Source of the DNA: an uncultured Bacteroidales bacterium
GTDB lineage: Bacteria > Bacteroidota > Bacteroidia > Bacteroidales > UBA932
DNA length: 39,118 bases
Assembly: GCA_944325495.1 (NCBI GenBank)
Contig: CALVAD010000014.1
Location: forward strand, 1 to 39,118
Reading direction: 5' to 3'
The position numbers and the translations under genes were made by a program. Shown here in pieces: positions 32,444 through 39,118 of this stretch (its first letter is position 1; each line of letters begins with the position of its first letter). The notes beneath the pieces are model-generated. The model was not told where the DNA came from. It ran no database searches and worked only from the letters and a program-made list of their open reading frames with translations.

Positions 32444-32528
32444 GCCTTGGTGGTGGAATGGTAGACACGAGGGACTTAAAATCCCTTGGGCAGCAATGTC
32501 CGTGTGAGTTCGAGTCTCATCCGAGGCA
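32444..32528 (+). tRNA. tRNA-Leu (anticodon UAA)
   Basis: 85 bases folding as a class II tRNA. Acceptor stem GCCTTGG/CCGAGGC (one G-U pair) with discriminator A at 32528; D arm TGGTGGAATGGTAGACA; anticodon stem AGGGA/TCCCT enclosing CTTAAAA, anticodon TAA; long variable arm TGGGCAGCAATGTCCGTG; T arm GTGAG/CTCAT with loop TTCGAGT. The CCA end is not encoded. It decodes UUA and UUG. Its 3' end touches the stop codon of the convergent inositol-monophosphatase gene. Confidence 0.95.
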
Positions 32529-33317
32529 CTAGTACGGCAGTTCCGCGAGATGTCTGCGGACCGTGGCCAGAATTTCTTCAAGGCTGGCGCGGGTGTTGGC
32601 GGCTACGACCAGCGAAGGGGCCGTCAGGGACGGAGGATTCCCGTCAAAACCGGCGATGCAGCCGCCGGCTTCAGTCAGGACCAGCGACGCGGCCGCATAG
32701 TCCCAGGGCTGCAGGCGCATTTCGAAATACAGTTCTATCGTTCCGCGCGCGAGCATGCAGAGCTCCAGGGCGGCCGAACCGAAACGGCGCAGGTCGTTCG
32801 AACGCATGTAGATGTCATAGATGATGTCCGAGCAGACTCCGGCGAATTCCTTGCGGTAGGTGCTCATGGCCGTGCAGAACAGGCCGTTCCCGAACGGACG
32901 GGACGACACATGCAGCGGCCTGCCGTTCAGAAAGGCGCCGCCGCCCTTTACGGCCGTATACAGTTCGCCGCGCCACGGGCTGAAGACGACGCCGGCCTGA
33001 AGCTCCCCGTTCCTGGCAAGCGCCACCGAAATGCAGCAGTCGCTTATCCCCCGCGAATAGTTCGCCGTGCCGTCGATAGGGTCGATGATCCATACATACT
33101 CCTCTGCAAGATCCCGGAAATCCTCCTCCTCGCAGAGGAATCCGCAGCCGGGAAGTATTTCCGCGAGCCTGTCCGTCAGAAAATGCTGGACCGCGAGGTC
33201 GGAAGACGTGACCAGATTCTCCAGGCCGTCCTTCTCCATGATTTCAAAGCCGCCGTGGACCATGAGTCCGGAAGCCTCCCGGACGGCCGCGACTGTCTTT
33301 TCAAGTAGCTGCTGCAT
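32529..33317 (-). CDS. Inositol monophosphatase family phosphatase (SuhB-like)
   Basis: Mg-dependent phosphatase of the lithium-sensitive superfamily; could act on inositol phosphate, or like SuhB have an additional RNA-polymerase role. 262 residues from the ATG at 33317 (MQQLLEKTVAAVREASGLMV). Motif A WIIDPIDGTANYSRG (metal ligands Asp, Asp) with CEEEDFRDLA carrying the Glu ligands, and the C-terminal motif around QPWDYAAASLVLTEAGG (Asp ligand). Motif B and the SAALELCMLARG helix are intact. It has a strong promoter at 33335-33364 and is divergent from the second aminopeptidase gene; its stop codon abuts the tRNA-Leu gene with no gap. The substrate is not readable from sequence. Confidence 0.92.
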   Translation of the reverse strand: MQQLLEKTVAAVREASGLMVHGGFEIMEKDGLENLVTSSDLAVQHFLTDRLAEILPGCGFLCEEEDFRDLAEEYVWIIDPIDGTANYSRGISDCCISVALARNGELQAGVVFSPWRGELYTAVKGGGAFLNGRPLHVSSRPFGNGLFCTAMSTYRKEFAGVCSDIIYDIYMRSNDLRRFGSAALELCMLARGTIELYFEMRLQPWDYAAASLVLTEAGGCIAGFDGNPPSLTAPSLVVAANTRASLEEILATVRRHLAELPY

Positions 33318-33334
33318 GTGAACTTCAGTTTCGG

Positions 33335-33364
33335 CAAAGATAGCAACAATATGCTTCCCGCAAA
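33335..33364 (-). promoter_or_regulatory. Promoter of the inositol-monophosphatase gene
   Basis: TTTG at 33361-33364 and TATCTTTG at 33335-33342 with 18 bases between them, reading towards the gene. Predicted leader of about 12-15 bases before the ATG at 33317. Confidence 0.75.
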
Positions 33365-33418
33365 CGGCCGGCCATGCAATTGGCGGCGCCGCGCCTGCCG
33401 GAAATAGCGGAATTTTCG

Positions 33419-33426
33419 TATTTTTG
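33419..33426 (+). promoter_or_regulatory. Candidate -7 box of the pepP-fabG-comF operon (leaderless)
   Basis: TATTTTTG ends 6 bases before the ATG at 33433. The downstream spacer (CGGAGT) resembles that before dus (CGGATT). Confidence 0.5.
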
Positions 33427-33432
33427 CGGAGT

Positions 33433-34839
33433 ATGTTTGAAAAAGAGGTATATATCGCCCGCCGCAGGGCCCTGACGGAAAGGCTCGCGGGAGAAAAAGG
33501 CGTCGTGCTGTTCCTCGGCAACGTGGAGGCACCGGCGCAATACAAGGACAACTGCTACAAATGGAGGCAGGACAGCAGCTGGCTCTATTTCTTCGGCATC
33601 GACGAGCCCCGTTTCGCCGCGACCATCGACCTGGAGAGCGGAGACGAGACCATCTACGCCGACGACTTCGGCATCGACGACATAATATGGATGGGCCCCA
33701 TGCCTTCGGTACGGTCCCAGGCGGAGGCCGTCGGTGTAGGAAGGACGGCTCCCTATTCAGCGCTCCGCGAAGCCGTCAGAGGCCGCAAGGTCCACTTCCT
33801 GCCCACTTCCCGCTACTACAACGCCATGCTCATGAGCTCGCTGCTCGGCCTCACTCCCGAGGAAGTGACGAGCAGCGGCAAGAAGGGCTGCGCCAAGGCT
33901 TCCCGGCCTCTCGTCGACGCGGTCATAGCTCTGCGCCTCGTGAAGGAGGACAGGGAGATCGCACAGCTCGACGACGCCTGCGCCCTGGGCTATGAGATGC
34001 ACACCGCCGCCCGCGAGAGCATCAGGACGGGCATCGTCGAACAGGAAATCGTCGGCCGCATGGAAGGGGTGACCCTCTCCAAGGGATGGGGCGTCAGCTT
34101 CGCGACCATACTCACGCAGCACGGGGAGATCTTCCACTGCCACAGCCACGACAGCGTCGTCGAGCCGGGCAGGCTCATGGTCATAGACGCCGGAGCCGAG
34201 AACAACATGCACTACGCCTCCGACTTCACCCGCACCTATCCAACCTCCGGCAGGTTCAGCGGCATGCAGCGTGACATATACCAGACGGTCTACGAATGCA
34301 ACGAACTCGCGTTCGGCATGACAAGGCCGGGCATCGCCTACCGCGACGTGCATCTGGCCGTGGCGGAGCACATGCTCGACAACCTCGGACAGCTGGGCCT
34401 GGTCAGCGGAAACCCCGCCGAAATGGCCGCAGACGGTATCGCGGGCCTGTTCATGCCCCACGGACTCGGCCACAACATGGGCCTGGACGTGCACGACATG
34501 GAGGACCTCGGCGAAGATATCGTGGGCTACGACCCCGACCAGAGCCGCTCCCCGCAGCTCGGCCTCGGAAGTCTCAGGATGGCGCGCCGGCTCGTGTCCG
34601 GGAATGTGGTCACCGATGAGCCCGGAATATATTTCATCCCCGACCTCATAAGGCTGTGGAAGCGCGAGAGGACCGACGGGGGACGCGTGAACTACGACAA
34701 ACTTGAACCATACTTCAACTTCGGAGGAATACGCCTGGAGGACGATGTCCTCGTAACTGCCGACGGCGCGCGCCGGCTCGGTCCGAAGCGTCTCCCCATA
34801 GCGCCCGACGAGGTTGAAGCCGCAATGTCTAAAGACTAG
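33433..34839 (+). CDS. Xaa-Pro aminopeptidase (M24B, short AMP_N type)
   Basis: 468 residues from the ATG at 33433 (MFEKEVYIARRRALTERLAG). N-terminal AMP_N domain (residues 1-150, including FLGNVEAPAQYKDNCYKWRQ and DSSWLYFFGIDEP) and M24 catalytic domain with metal-ligand regions MVIDAGAENNMHYASDFTRT (two Asp), MPHGLGHNMGLDVHDME (His), VTDEPGIYFIP (Glu) and GGIRLEDDVLVT (Glu). It is the classical E. coli PepP/prolidase layout, different from the 588-residue protein at 6154-7920, so this organism has two kinds of proline-specific aminopeptidase. First gene of an operon with fabG (6 bases later) and comF. Confidence 0.94.
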   Translation: MFEKEVYIARRRALTERLAGEKGVVLFLGNVEAPAQYKDNCYKWRQDSSWLYFFGIDEPRFAATIDLESGDETIYADDFGIDDIIWMGPMPSVRSQAEAVGVGRTAPYSALREAVRGRKVHFLPTSRYYNAMLMSSLLGLTPEEVTSSGKKGCAKASRPLVDAVIALRLVKEDREIAQLDDACALGYEMHTAARESIRTGIVEQEIVGRMEGVTLSKGWGVSFATILTQHGEIFHCHSHDSVVEPGRLMVIDAGAENNMHYASDFTRTYPTSGRFSGMQRDIYQTVYECNELAFGMTRPGIAYRDVHLAVAEHMLDNLGQLGLVSGNPAEMAADGIAGLFMPHGLGHNMGLDVHDMEDLGEDIVGYDPDQSRSPQLGLGSLRMARRLVSGNVVTDEPGIYFIPDLIRLWKRERTDGGRVNYDKLEPYFNFGGIRLEDDVLVTADGARRLGPKRLPIAPDEVEAAMSKD

Positions 34840-34845
34840 AATCAA

Positions 34846-35583
34846 ATGAAATTACTTGAAGGAAAAGTCGCCCTGATCACGGGCGCATCCAGGGGCATAG
34901 GCAAAGCCATCGCCCTCAAGTTCGCTTCTGAAGGAGCCGACATCGCCTACACCGACCTGAAGGTGAACGATGAAACCACCGCCGAGATAGCCGCGCTGGG
35001 AGTCAAGGTAATCGCCTACAGCTCCAACGCCGCGGATTTCGCGGATTCGCACGCCACGGTGGAGAAGGTGCTCGCCGACTTCGGACGCATCGACATTCTC
35101 GTGAACAACGCCGGCATCACCAGGGACGGTCTCATGCTCCGCATGGACGAGGCCCAGTGGGACTCCGTAATCAACGTGAACCTCAAGTCCGCCTACAACT
35201 TCATCCATGCTGTGACACCGGTCATGGCCAAGCAGAGAGGCGGCAGCATAATCAATATGTCCTCCGTGGTCGGCGTGAGCGGAAACGCGGGCCAGTGCAA
35301 CTATTCCGCCTCCAAGGCCGGACTCATCGGCCTCGCGAAATCCATCGCCAAGGAGATGGGACCCCGCGGGATACGCGCAAACTGCATCGCCCCCGGATTC
35401 ATCGTCTCCGACATGACCAACGCCCTGCCCGAAGCCGTGCGTGAAGCCTGGGCCAAGACCATTCCCCTGCGCCGCGGGGGCACTCCCGAGGAAGTCGCCA
35501 AGGTGGCCCTCTTCCTCGCCAGCGATCTTTCTTCCTATGTCAGCGGACAGGTAATCAACTGCTGCGGTGCGATGAACTGCTAG
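34846..35583 (+). CDS. fabG: 3-oxoacyl-ACP reductase
   Basis: Short-chain dehydrogenase that reduces beta-ketoacyl-ACP with NADPH in fatty acid elongation. 245 residues. TGASRGIG cofactor loop (12-19), NNAG (87-90) with ITRDGLMLRM typical of FabG, catalytic S140, Y153 and K157 (MSSVVGVSGNAGQCNYSASK), GPRGIRANCIAPGFIVSDMT and C-terminal SSYVSGQVINCCGAM. The sequence matches FabG rather than a generic SDR well, though other substrates cannot be excluded. It lies between pepP and comF with gaps of 6 and 0 bases, away from other fab genes. Confidence 0.93.
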   Translation: MKLLEGKVALITGASRGIGKAIALKFASEGADIAYTDLKVNDETTAEIAALGVKVIAYSSNAADFADSHATVEKVLADFGRIDILVNNAGITRDGLMLRMDEAQWDSVINVNLKSAYNFIHAVTPVMAKQRGGSIINMSSVVGVSGNAGQCNYSASKAGLIGLAKSIAKEMGPRGIRANCIAPGFIVSDMTNALPEAVREAWAKTIPLRRGGTPEEVAKVALFLASDLSSYVSGQVINCCGAMNC

Positions 35584-36342
35584 ATGGACCCCCGGCTGAC
35601 CGGACTTGACTTGAAAACTTCGCTCTCGGCTATCGTAGACCTCGTTCTGCCGAGAGTGTGCGTGGTGTGCGGCAGGACGCTGCTCCAGCAGGAAAGGCAC
35701 ATCTGCCTGAACTGCCTTGCAGATCTGCCCGAGACGCACTTCGCCATGTCCGGCCGCAACCCGATGGCCGACAAGTTCAACGCCCGGATAGCCGGAGAAG
35801 AATATGAGCCGTATGCGTATGCTGCGGCTCTTTTCTATTATGCCGCAGACTCCGATTATTCACGGATAACCCAGGCTCTGAAATACCACCGGGACTTCGG
35901 GGCCGGAAAGTTTTTCGCACGTATGCTCGGCAAAAGGCTCGGGGAATCCGGGCTCTTTGACGATGTGGACCTAATAGTACCTGTCCCGCTGCACTGGACC
36001 AGACAGTGGACAAGAGGATACAACCAGGCCGAAGTCATCGCAAGAGAGCTTGCTGCGACTCTTTCCGCGCCCTGCCGGACGGACCTTCTGCGCAGGTGCA
36101 GGCGCACAGCGACCCAGACCAGACTATCCGGCGAAGAGAAGTCCGCCAATGTGGCCGGAGCCTTCAGAGCCACTAAAAAAGCCGTCTCACTCGCATCGGG
36201 AGACGGCATAAGCCATATTCTGCTGGTGGACGACGTATTCACCTCCGGAGCTACAATGGGTGAATGCTGCAAGACTCTCAGACAGGCTTTCGGCGCTCAG
36301 ACGCGCATATCTGCCGCGAGCCTCGGGTATGCGGGGTATTAG
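35584..36342 (+). CDS. ComF family phosphoribosyltransferase-like protein
   Basis: 252 residues, starting on the base after the fabG stop. Double zinc-finger type N-terminus: C26-x2-C29 and C41-x2-C44, then a type I phosphoribosyltransferase domain with IVPVPLHWTRQWTRGYNQAEVIA (the ComF PVPxxxxRxxxRGFNQ signature) and HILLVDDVFTSGATMGEC, the PRPP loop. ComF proteins work in DNA uptake (cytosolic ssDNA import) in competent bacteria; many non-competent bacteria retain them. No other competence gene is in the window, so a role in DNA uptake is only family knowledge. Last gene of the operon. No T-run terminator is seen after it; a short hairpin at 36434-36449 is possible. Confidence 0.93.
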   Translation: MDPRLTGLDLKTSLSAIVDLVLPRVCVVCGRTLLQQERHICLNCLADLPETHFAMSGRNPMADKFNARIAGEEYEPYAYAAALFYYAADSDYSRITQALKYHRDFGAGKFFARMLGKRLGESGLFDDVDLIVPVPLHWTRQWTRGYNQAEVIARELAATLSAPCRTDLLRRCRRTATQTRLSGEEKSANVAGAFRATKKAVSLASGDGISHILLVDDVFTSGATMGECCKTLRQAFGAQTRISAASLGYAGY

Positions 36343-36377
36343 CGGGAAAATGCCAGAGGGCAGAGGCTAGAACTGTC

Positions 36378-36503
36378 TTACCGCACGGACGTGCGACGGA
36401 TTCGTTTCAAACTGTGTGGTCGCGCAGCCGGCACCTCCCCTGAAGGAGGATAAGAGCCTTCCTGGCTGACAAGCCGTCTGATTTCGTCCATATTGTCACT
36501 CAT
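36378..36503 (-). CDS. Doubtful small ORF, 41 codons
   Basis: A 41-residue frame starting ATG at 36503 (MSDNMDEIRRLVSQEGSYPP) and ending in a basic tail (LKRIRRTSVR). It lies just after the terminator of the fusA-rpsJ-tRNA operon, 13 bases from its T-run. Codons such as TTG, CGA and TCA are unlike the neighbouring genes, and no promoter fits well (TCTTTTTG has one mismatch). A small hairpin (CGCAC/GTGCG at 36382-36395) falls over its end. I cannot name a function; it could be a remnant, a small protein, or chance. Confidence 0.25.
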   Translation of the reverse strand: MSDNMDEIRRLVSQEGSYPPSGEVPAARPHSLKRIRRTSVR

Positions 36504-36515
36504 TTATGCTTCTCC

Positions 36516-36555
36516 GACAAAAAGACAAAGGCACCTGCATGACGATGCAAGTGCC
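36516..36555 (-). terminator. Intrinsic terminator of fusA-rpsJ-tRNA
   Basis: An 11-bp stem (36530-36540/36545-36555, arms GGCACTTGCAT and ATGCAGGTGCC with one T-G pair) and a 4-base loop, followed leftward by TTTGTCTTTTTGTC. It lies 12 bases after the tRNA 3' end. Confidence 0.85.
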
Positions 36556-36566
36556 CGTTTCGGAAG

Positions 36567-36640
36567 TGGTCCCAGTAGGGCTTGAACCTACGACTCCCTG
36601 ATTATGAGTCAGGTGCTCTAACCAACTGAGCTATGGGACC
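36567..36640 (-). tRNA. tRNA with CAU anticodon, probably tRNA-Ile2 (lysidine)
   Basis: 74 bases, full cloverleaf: acceptor GGTCCCA/TGGGACC with discriminator A, D arm AGCTCAGTTGGTTAGAGCA, anticodon stem CCTGA/TCAGG around CTCATAA (anticodon CAT), T arm GTAGG/CCTAC with loop TTCAAGC. CCA not encoded. C at positions 4 and 5 of the acceptor stem, paired with G, is the TilS recognition pattern of bacterial tRNA-Ile2; elongator tRNA-Met of E. coli has U4-A5. I therefore favour Ile2, which would read AUA after lysidine modification, but tRNA-Met remains possible. It lies 30 bases after rpsJ and shares its transcript and terminator. Confidence 0.85.
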
Positions 36641-36670
36641 TGAAAAGGGCGGTCTCGATACCGCCCGGTA

Positions 36671-36976
36671 TCACACTTTGATTTCCACCTCAACTCCGGA
36701 AGGGAGCTCAAGCTTCATCAGGGCGTCCACGGTCTTGGCGTTGGAATCCTCGATGTCGAGCAGCCTGCGGTAGGAATCAAGCTCGAACTGCTCGCGGGAC
36801 TTCTTGTTCACGAAGGTGGAGCGGTTCACTGTGAAGATCTTCTTGTTGGTGGGAAGGGGAATGGGACCATTCACCTTGGCACCGGTAGCCTTCACGGTCT
36901 CAACGATCTTGGACGCTGACTTGTCAACGAGCATGTGATCGAAAGACTTGAGTTTAATTCTGATTTTCTGACTCAT
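36671..36976 (-). CDS. rpsJ: 30S ribosomal protein S10 (uS10)
   Basis: S10, also the NusE partner of NusB in antitermination. 101 residues, full length: [60 protein letters not shown] (signature region) and [11 protein letters not shown] at the end. It follows fusA by 24 bases, as in Bacteroides, but here no rplC follows; a tRNA and terminator do. No Shine-Dalgarno. Confidence 0.98.
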   Translation of the reverse strand: MSQKIRIKLKSFDHMLVDKSASKIVETVKATGAKVNGPIPLPTNKKIFTVNRSTFVNKKSREQFELDSYRRLLDIEDSNAKTVDALMKLELPSGVEVEIKV

Positions 36977-37000
36977 ATCTGATTTTTTTCTATTCGTTAA

Positions 37001-39115
37001 CTATTCGTCCTCGGGAACCTTGTATCCGCTCTTCTCGATAATGTCCTTGGCCATCGCGGCGGGAACCTCGGCGTAGTGGTCGAACGACATTGTGCTCGTC
37101 GCGCGTCCTGATGAAAGGGTACGCAGCACTGTCACATAGCCGAACTGCTCCGAAAGCGGAACGAAGGCCTTCACTATGCGGGCGCCGTTGGCCGTGGAAT
37201 CCATTGCAACAATCTGGCCACGACGGCGGTTCAGGTCGCCGACAATCTCACCCATGTAATCCTCGGGAGTCACGACCTCAAGGTTCATGATAGGCTCGAG
37301 TATCACTGGATGGCACTTGGGGCAGGCATGACGGAAAGCCATGCGTGCGGCAAGCTCGAACGAAAGCTGGTCGGAGTCCACAGGGTGGAATGAACCGTCG
37401 AGCAGGGTGACCTTGAGAGACTGCACCTCGTATCCGGCTAGCACACCGTTGGCCATTGCTGACTCGAAGCCCTTCTGTACCGCGGGAACGAATTCCTTGG
37501 GCACGTTTCCTCCCTTGACCACATTCTCGAACTGAAGGCCCTGTACGCCCTCGTCGGCAGGTCCGATCTCGACGATGATGTCGGCGAACTTACCGCGGCC
37601 GCCGGTCTGCTTCTTGAAGACTTCGCGGTGCTGGGTCGTGGAAGTGATGGCCTCCTTGTAGTTGACTTGAGGAGCACCCTGGTTGATCTCCACACCGAAC
37701 TCGCGGCGCAGACGGTCGACGATGATATCGAGATGGAGCTCGCCCATACCGCTGATCACTGTCTGACCCGTATCTTGGTCGGTCTTGACGGTGAAGGTAG
37801 GATCCTCCTCCGCAAGTTTTCCGAGAGCGATTCCGAGCTTGTCGAGATCCTTCTGGGTCTTGGGCTCCACCGCGATTCCGATAACGGGATCGGGGAACTC
37901 CATCGACTCAAGGGCAAAGTTCTTTCCTTCCGCGCAGATGGTGTCTCCGGTGCGGAGATCCTTGAATCCGACAGCGGCGCAGATGTCGCCGGCTTCGACG
38001 AACTCAATGGGGTTCTGGTGGTTGGAGTGCATCTGATACAGACGCGCGACTCTTTCCTTCTTGCCGGAACGTGAGTTGAACACGTATGAACCGGCATCGA
38101 GATGTCCAGAATAAACCCTTACATAGGCCAGCCTTCCGACGAAAGGATCAGTAGCGATCTTGAATACCAGACCGCAGAAAGGCTCCGTGGCGGCAGGCTT
38201 GAGGTCGACCTCCTTGTTGGTGTTGAGGTCGGTAGCCTTGGTGTCGCCGATGTCGAGAGGCGAGGGAAGGTATCTCATCACCGCGTCGAGCAGGAACTGC
38301 ACGCCCTTGTTCTTGAATGAAGAACCGCAGCAGGCGGGAACGATCTGCATTGCGATGGTACCCTTGCGCAGGGCGGCGATTATCTCCTCCTCGGTGATGG
38401 ACTCGGGATCCTCGAAATACTTGTCCATCAGGGCGTCGTCACACTCGGCGGCAGCCTCGACGAGCTTGTCTCTCCAGAGAGCCACGGCGTCCTGCATGTC
38501 GGCGGGAACATCCTTTATCTCATAGTTGACGAGTTCGTCACCTGAATCGTAGTATATCGCCTTCTTCGCGATGAGGTCCACGATTCCCAGGAACTTCTCC
38601 TCGGATCCGATGGGCAGGCAGATGGGCACCGCGGTGGCTCCGAGCTTGGTCTTGATCTCCTCGACACATGCGAGGAAGTCGGCGCCGACACGGTCCATCT
38701 TGTTCACATAGGCAATCTTGGGCACATGATATTTGTCGGCCTGACGCCATACGGTCTCGGATTGAGGCTGTACGCGACCGACGGCGCAGAAGGTAGCGAC
38801 AGTTCCGTCAAGAACACGAAGAGAACGCTCGACCTCCACCGTGAAATCCACGTGGCCCGGAGTGTCGATCAGATTGATCTGATAAGTCTCGCCATTGTAG
38901 TGCCAGAAGGCCGTGGTCGCAGCGGAGGTGATGGTAATACCTCTTTCCTGCTCCTGGACCATCCAGTCCATCGTGGCGGCTCCCTCATGCACCTCGCCGA
39001 TCTTGTGGGTCTTGCCGGTGTAGTAGAGGATACGCTCGGACGTGGTAGTCTTGCCGGCATCGATGTGGGCCATGATGCCGATGTTTCTCGTGTACTTAAG
39101 ATCTCTTTTTGCCAT
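37001..39115 (-). CDS. fusA: Elongation factor G
   Basis: Ribosomal translocation GTPase. 704 residues, equal to E. coli EF-G; complete, with its ATG 3 bases from the window edge. G1 [10 protein letters not shown]2 [12 protein letters not shown] (switch I), G3 [10 protein letters not shown]4 NKMDR, then domain II ([20 protein letters not shown]), domain III/IV ([47 protein letters not shown]), and C-terminal [26 protein letters not shown]. Typical of the canonical EF-G encoded in the str operon (rpsL-rpsG-fusA) rather than the EF-G2 paralogue, given its position before rpsJ. The upstream promoter is outside the window. Confidence 0.98.
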   Translation of the reverse strand: MAKRDLKYTRNIGIMAHIDAGKTTTSERILYYTGKTHKIGEVHEGAATMDWMVQEQERGITITSAATTAFWHYNGETYQINLIDTPGHVDFTVEVERSLRVLDGTVATFCAVGRVQPQSETVWRQADKYHVPKIAYVNKMDRVGADFLACVEEIKTKLGATAVPICLPIGSEEKFLGIVDLIAKKAIYYDSGDELVNYEIKDVPADMQDAVALWRDKLVEAAAECDDALMDKYFEDPESITEEEIIAALRKGTIAMQIVPACCGSSFKNKGVQFLLDAVMRYLPSPLDIGDTKATDLNTNKEVDLKPAATEPFCGLVFKIATDPFVGRLAYVRVYSGHLDAGSYVFNSRSGKKERVARLYQMHSNHQNPIEFVEAGDICAAVGFKDLRTGDTICAEGKNFALESMEFPDPVIGIAVEPKTQKDLDKLGIALGKLAEEDPTFTVKTDQDTGQTVISGMGELHLDIIVDRLRREFGVEINQGAPQVNYKEAITSTTQHREVFKKQTGGRGKFADIIVEIGPADEGVQGLQFENVVKGGNVPKEFVPAVQKGFESAMANGVLAGYEVQSLKVTLLDGSFHPVDSDQLSFELAARMAFRHACPKCHPVILEPIMNLEVVTPEDYMGEIVGDLNRRRGQIVAMDSTANGARIVKAFVPLSEQFGYVTVLRTLSSGRATSTMSFDHYAEVPAAMAKDIIEKSGYKVPEDE

Positions 39116-39118
39116 CTG

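Noticed and set aside
36382-36449. Hairpins CGCAC/GTGCG (36382-36395) and CCTCC/GGAGG (36434-36449) as terminators of the comF operon.
   Set aside because: Both stems are only 5 bp and no T-run follows, so they cannot be called terminators with confidence.
1-39118. Mobile elements, prophage, CRISPR array, toxin-antitoxin or defence genes.
   Set aside because: No transposase, integrase, phage structural gene, regularly spaced repeat or defence-type domain was found; the content is housekeeping throughout.

Overview
This 39.1 kb window looks like a core chromosomal segment of a GC-rich member of the Bacteroidales. I infer this from three things: gene families typical of that order (rplM-rpsI-rpsB-tsf, a one-subunit cytochrome b succinate dehydrogenase/fumarate reductase anchor, the 588-residue Xaa-Pro aminopeptidase type, the AsnC/Lrp type, DUF3109), promoters of the Bacteroidetes TTTG/TAnnTTTG type in front of nearly every first gene, and the general lack of Shine-Dalgarno sequences. 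The high GC and frequent AGG (Arg) and ATA (Ile) codons would fit an uncultured gut or rumen lineage (Rikenellaceae-like or UBA932/Cryptobacteroides-like), but I cannot fix the genus from this sequence alone.

Layout, left to right. 1-2889 (minus): ribosomal operon rplM-rpsI-rpsB-tsf; tsf runs off the left edge. 2901-5019: cytochrome b anchor of succinate dehydrogenase (minus), divergent from pyrH-frr. 5028-7920 (minus): Xaa-Pro aminopeptidase then lpxK (lipid A kinase). 7986-8981: a tRNA-dihydrouridine synthase. 9197-11247 (minus): a coiled-coil membrane protein and hemW. 11306-11770: small membrane protein, convergent with the pair M16-like protein/DUF3109 (14914-11748, minus). 14996-17689: TPR protein and a U32 protein (RlhA type). 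17670-18839 (minus): unknown lipoprotein. 18938-23247 (minus): PBP1A, D-Ala-D-Ala ligase, prmC. 23372-26185: topA and an Lrp-type regulator. 26160-26840 (minus): ispD. 26910-32423: complete rod-shape/elongation operon mreB-mreC-mreD-PBP2-rodA. 32444-32528: tRNA-Leu(UAA). 32529-33317 (minus): inositol-monophosphatase family. 33433-36342: a second aminopeptidase P, fabG, comF. 36378-39115 (minus): fusA, rpsJ, a CAU-anticodon tRNA (probably Ile2) and a terminator, with a doubtful small ORF after it.

Functionally the window concentrates on translation (EF-Ts, EF-G, RRF, S2, S9, S10, L13, PrmC, Dus, U32, two tRNAs) and on building the cell envelope (LpxK, Ddl, PBP1A, PBP2, RodA, MreBCD, IspD for undecaprenyl precursor supply). 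PBP1A-Ddl-PrmC and MreBCD-PBP2-RodA are tightly packed operons with start/stop overlaps. I found no insertion sequence, prophage, CRISPR array, integrase, toxin-antitoxin pair, restriction system or biosynthetic cluster, and no stretch over about 300 bases lacks a gene.

I do not see a new multi-gene system. The points most worth a second look are: an M16-family protein whose zinc motif is destroyed; a strongly structured, possibly pseudoknotted leader ahead of rpsB; a 60-base inverted repeat between dus and hemW; the recurrent placement of the -7 box only 5-7 bases before ATG (leaderless mRNAs); the separation of rpsJ from the rest of the S10 operon with a tRNA in its place; and an orphan succinate dehydrogenase anchor gene.
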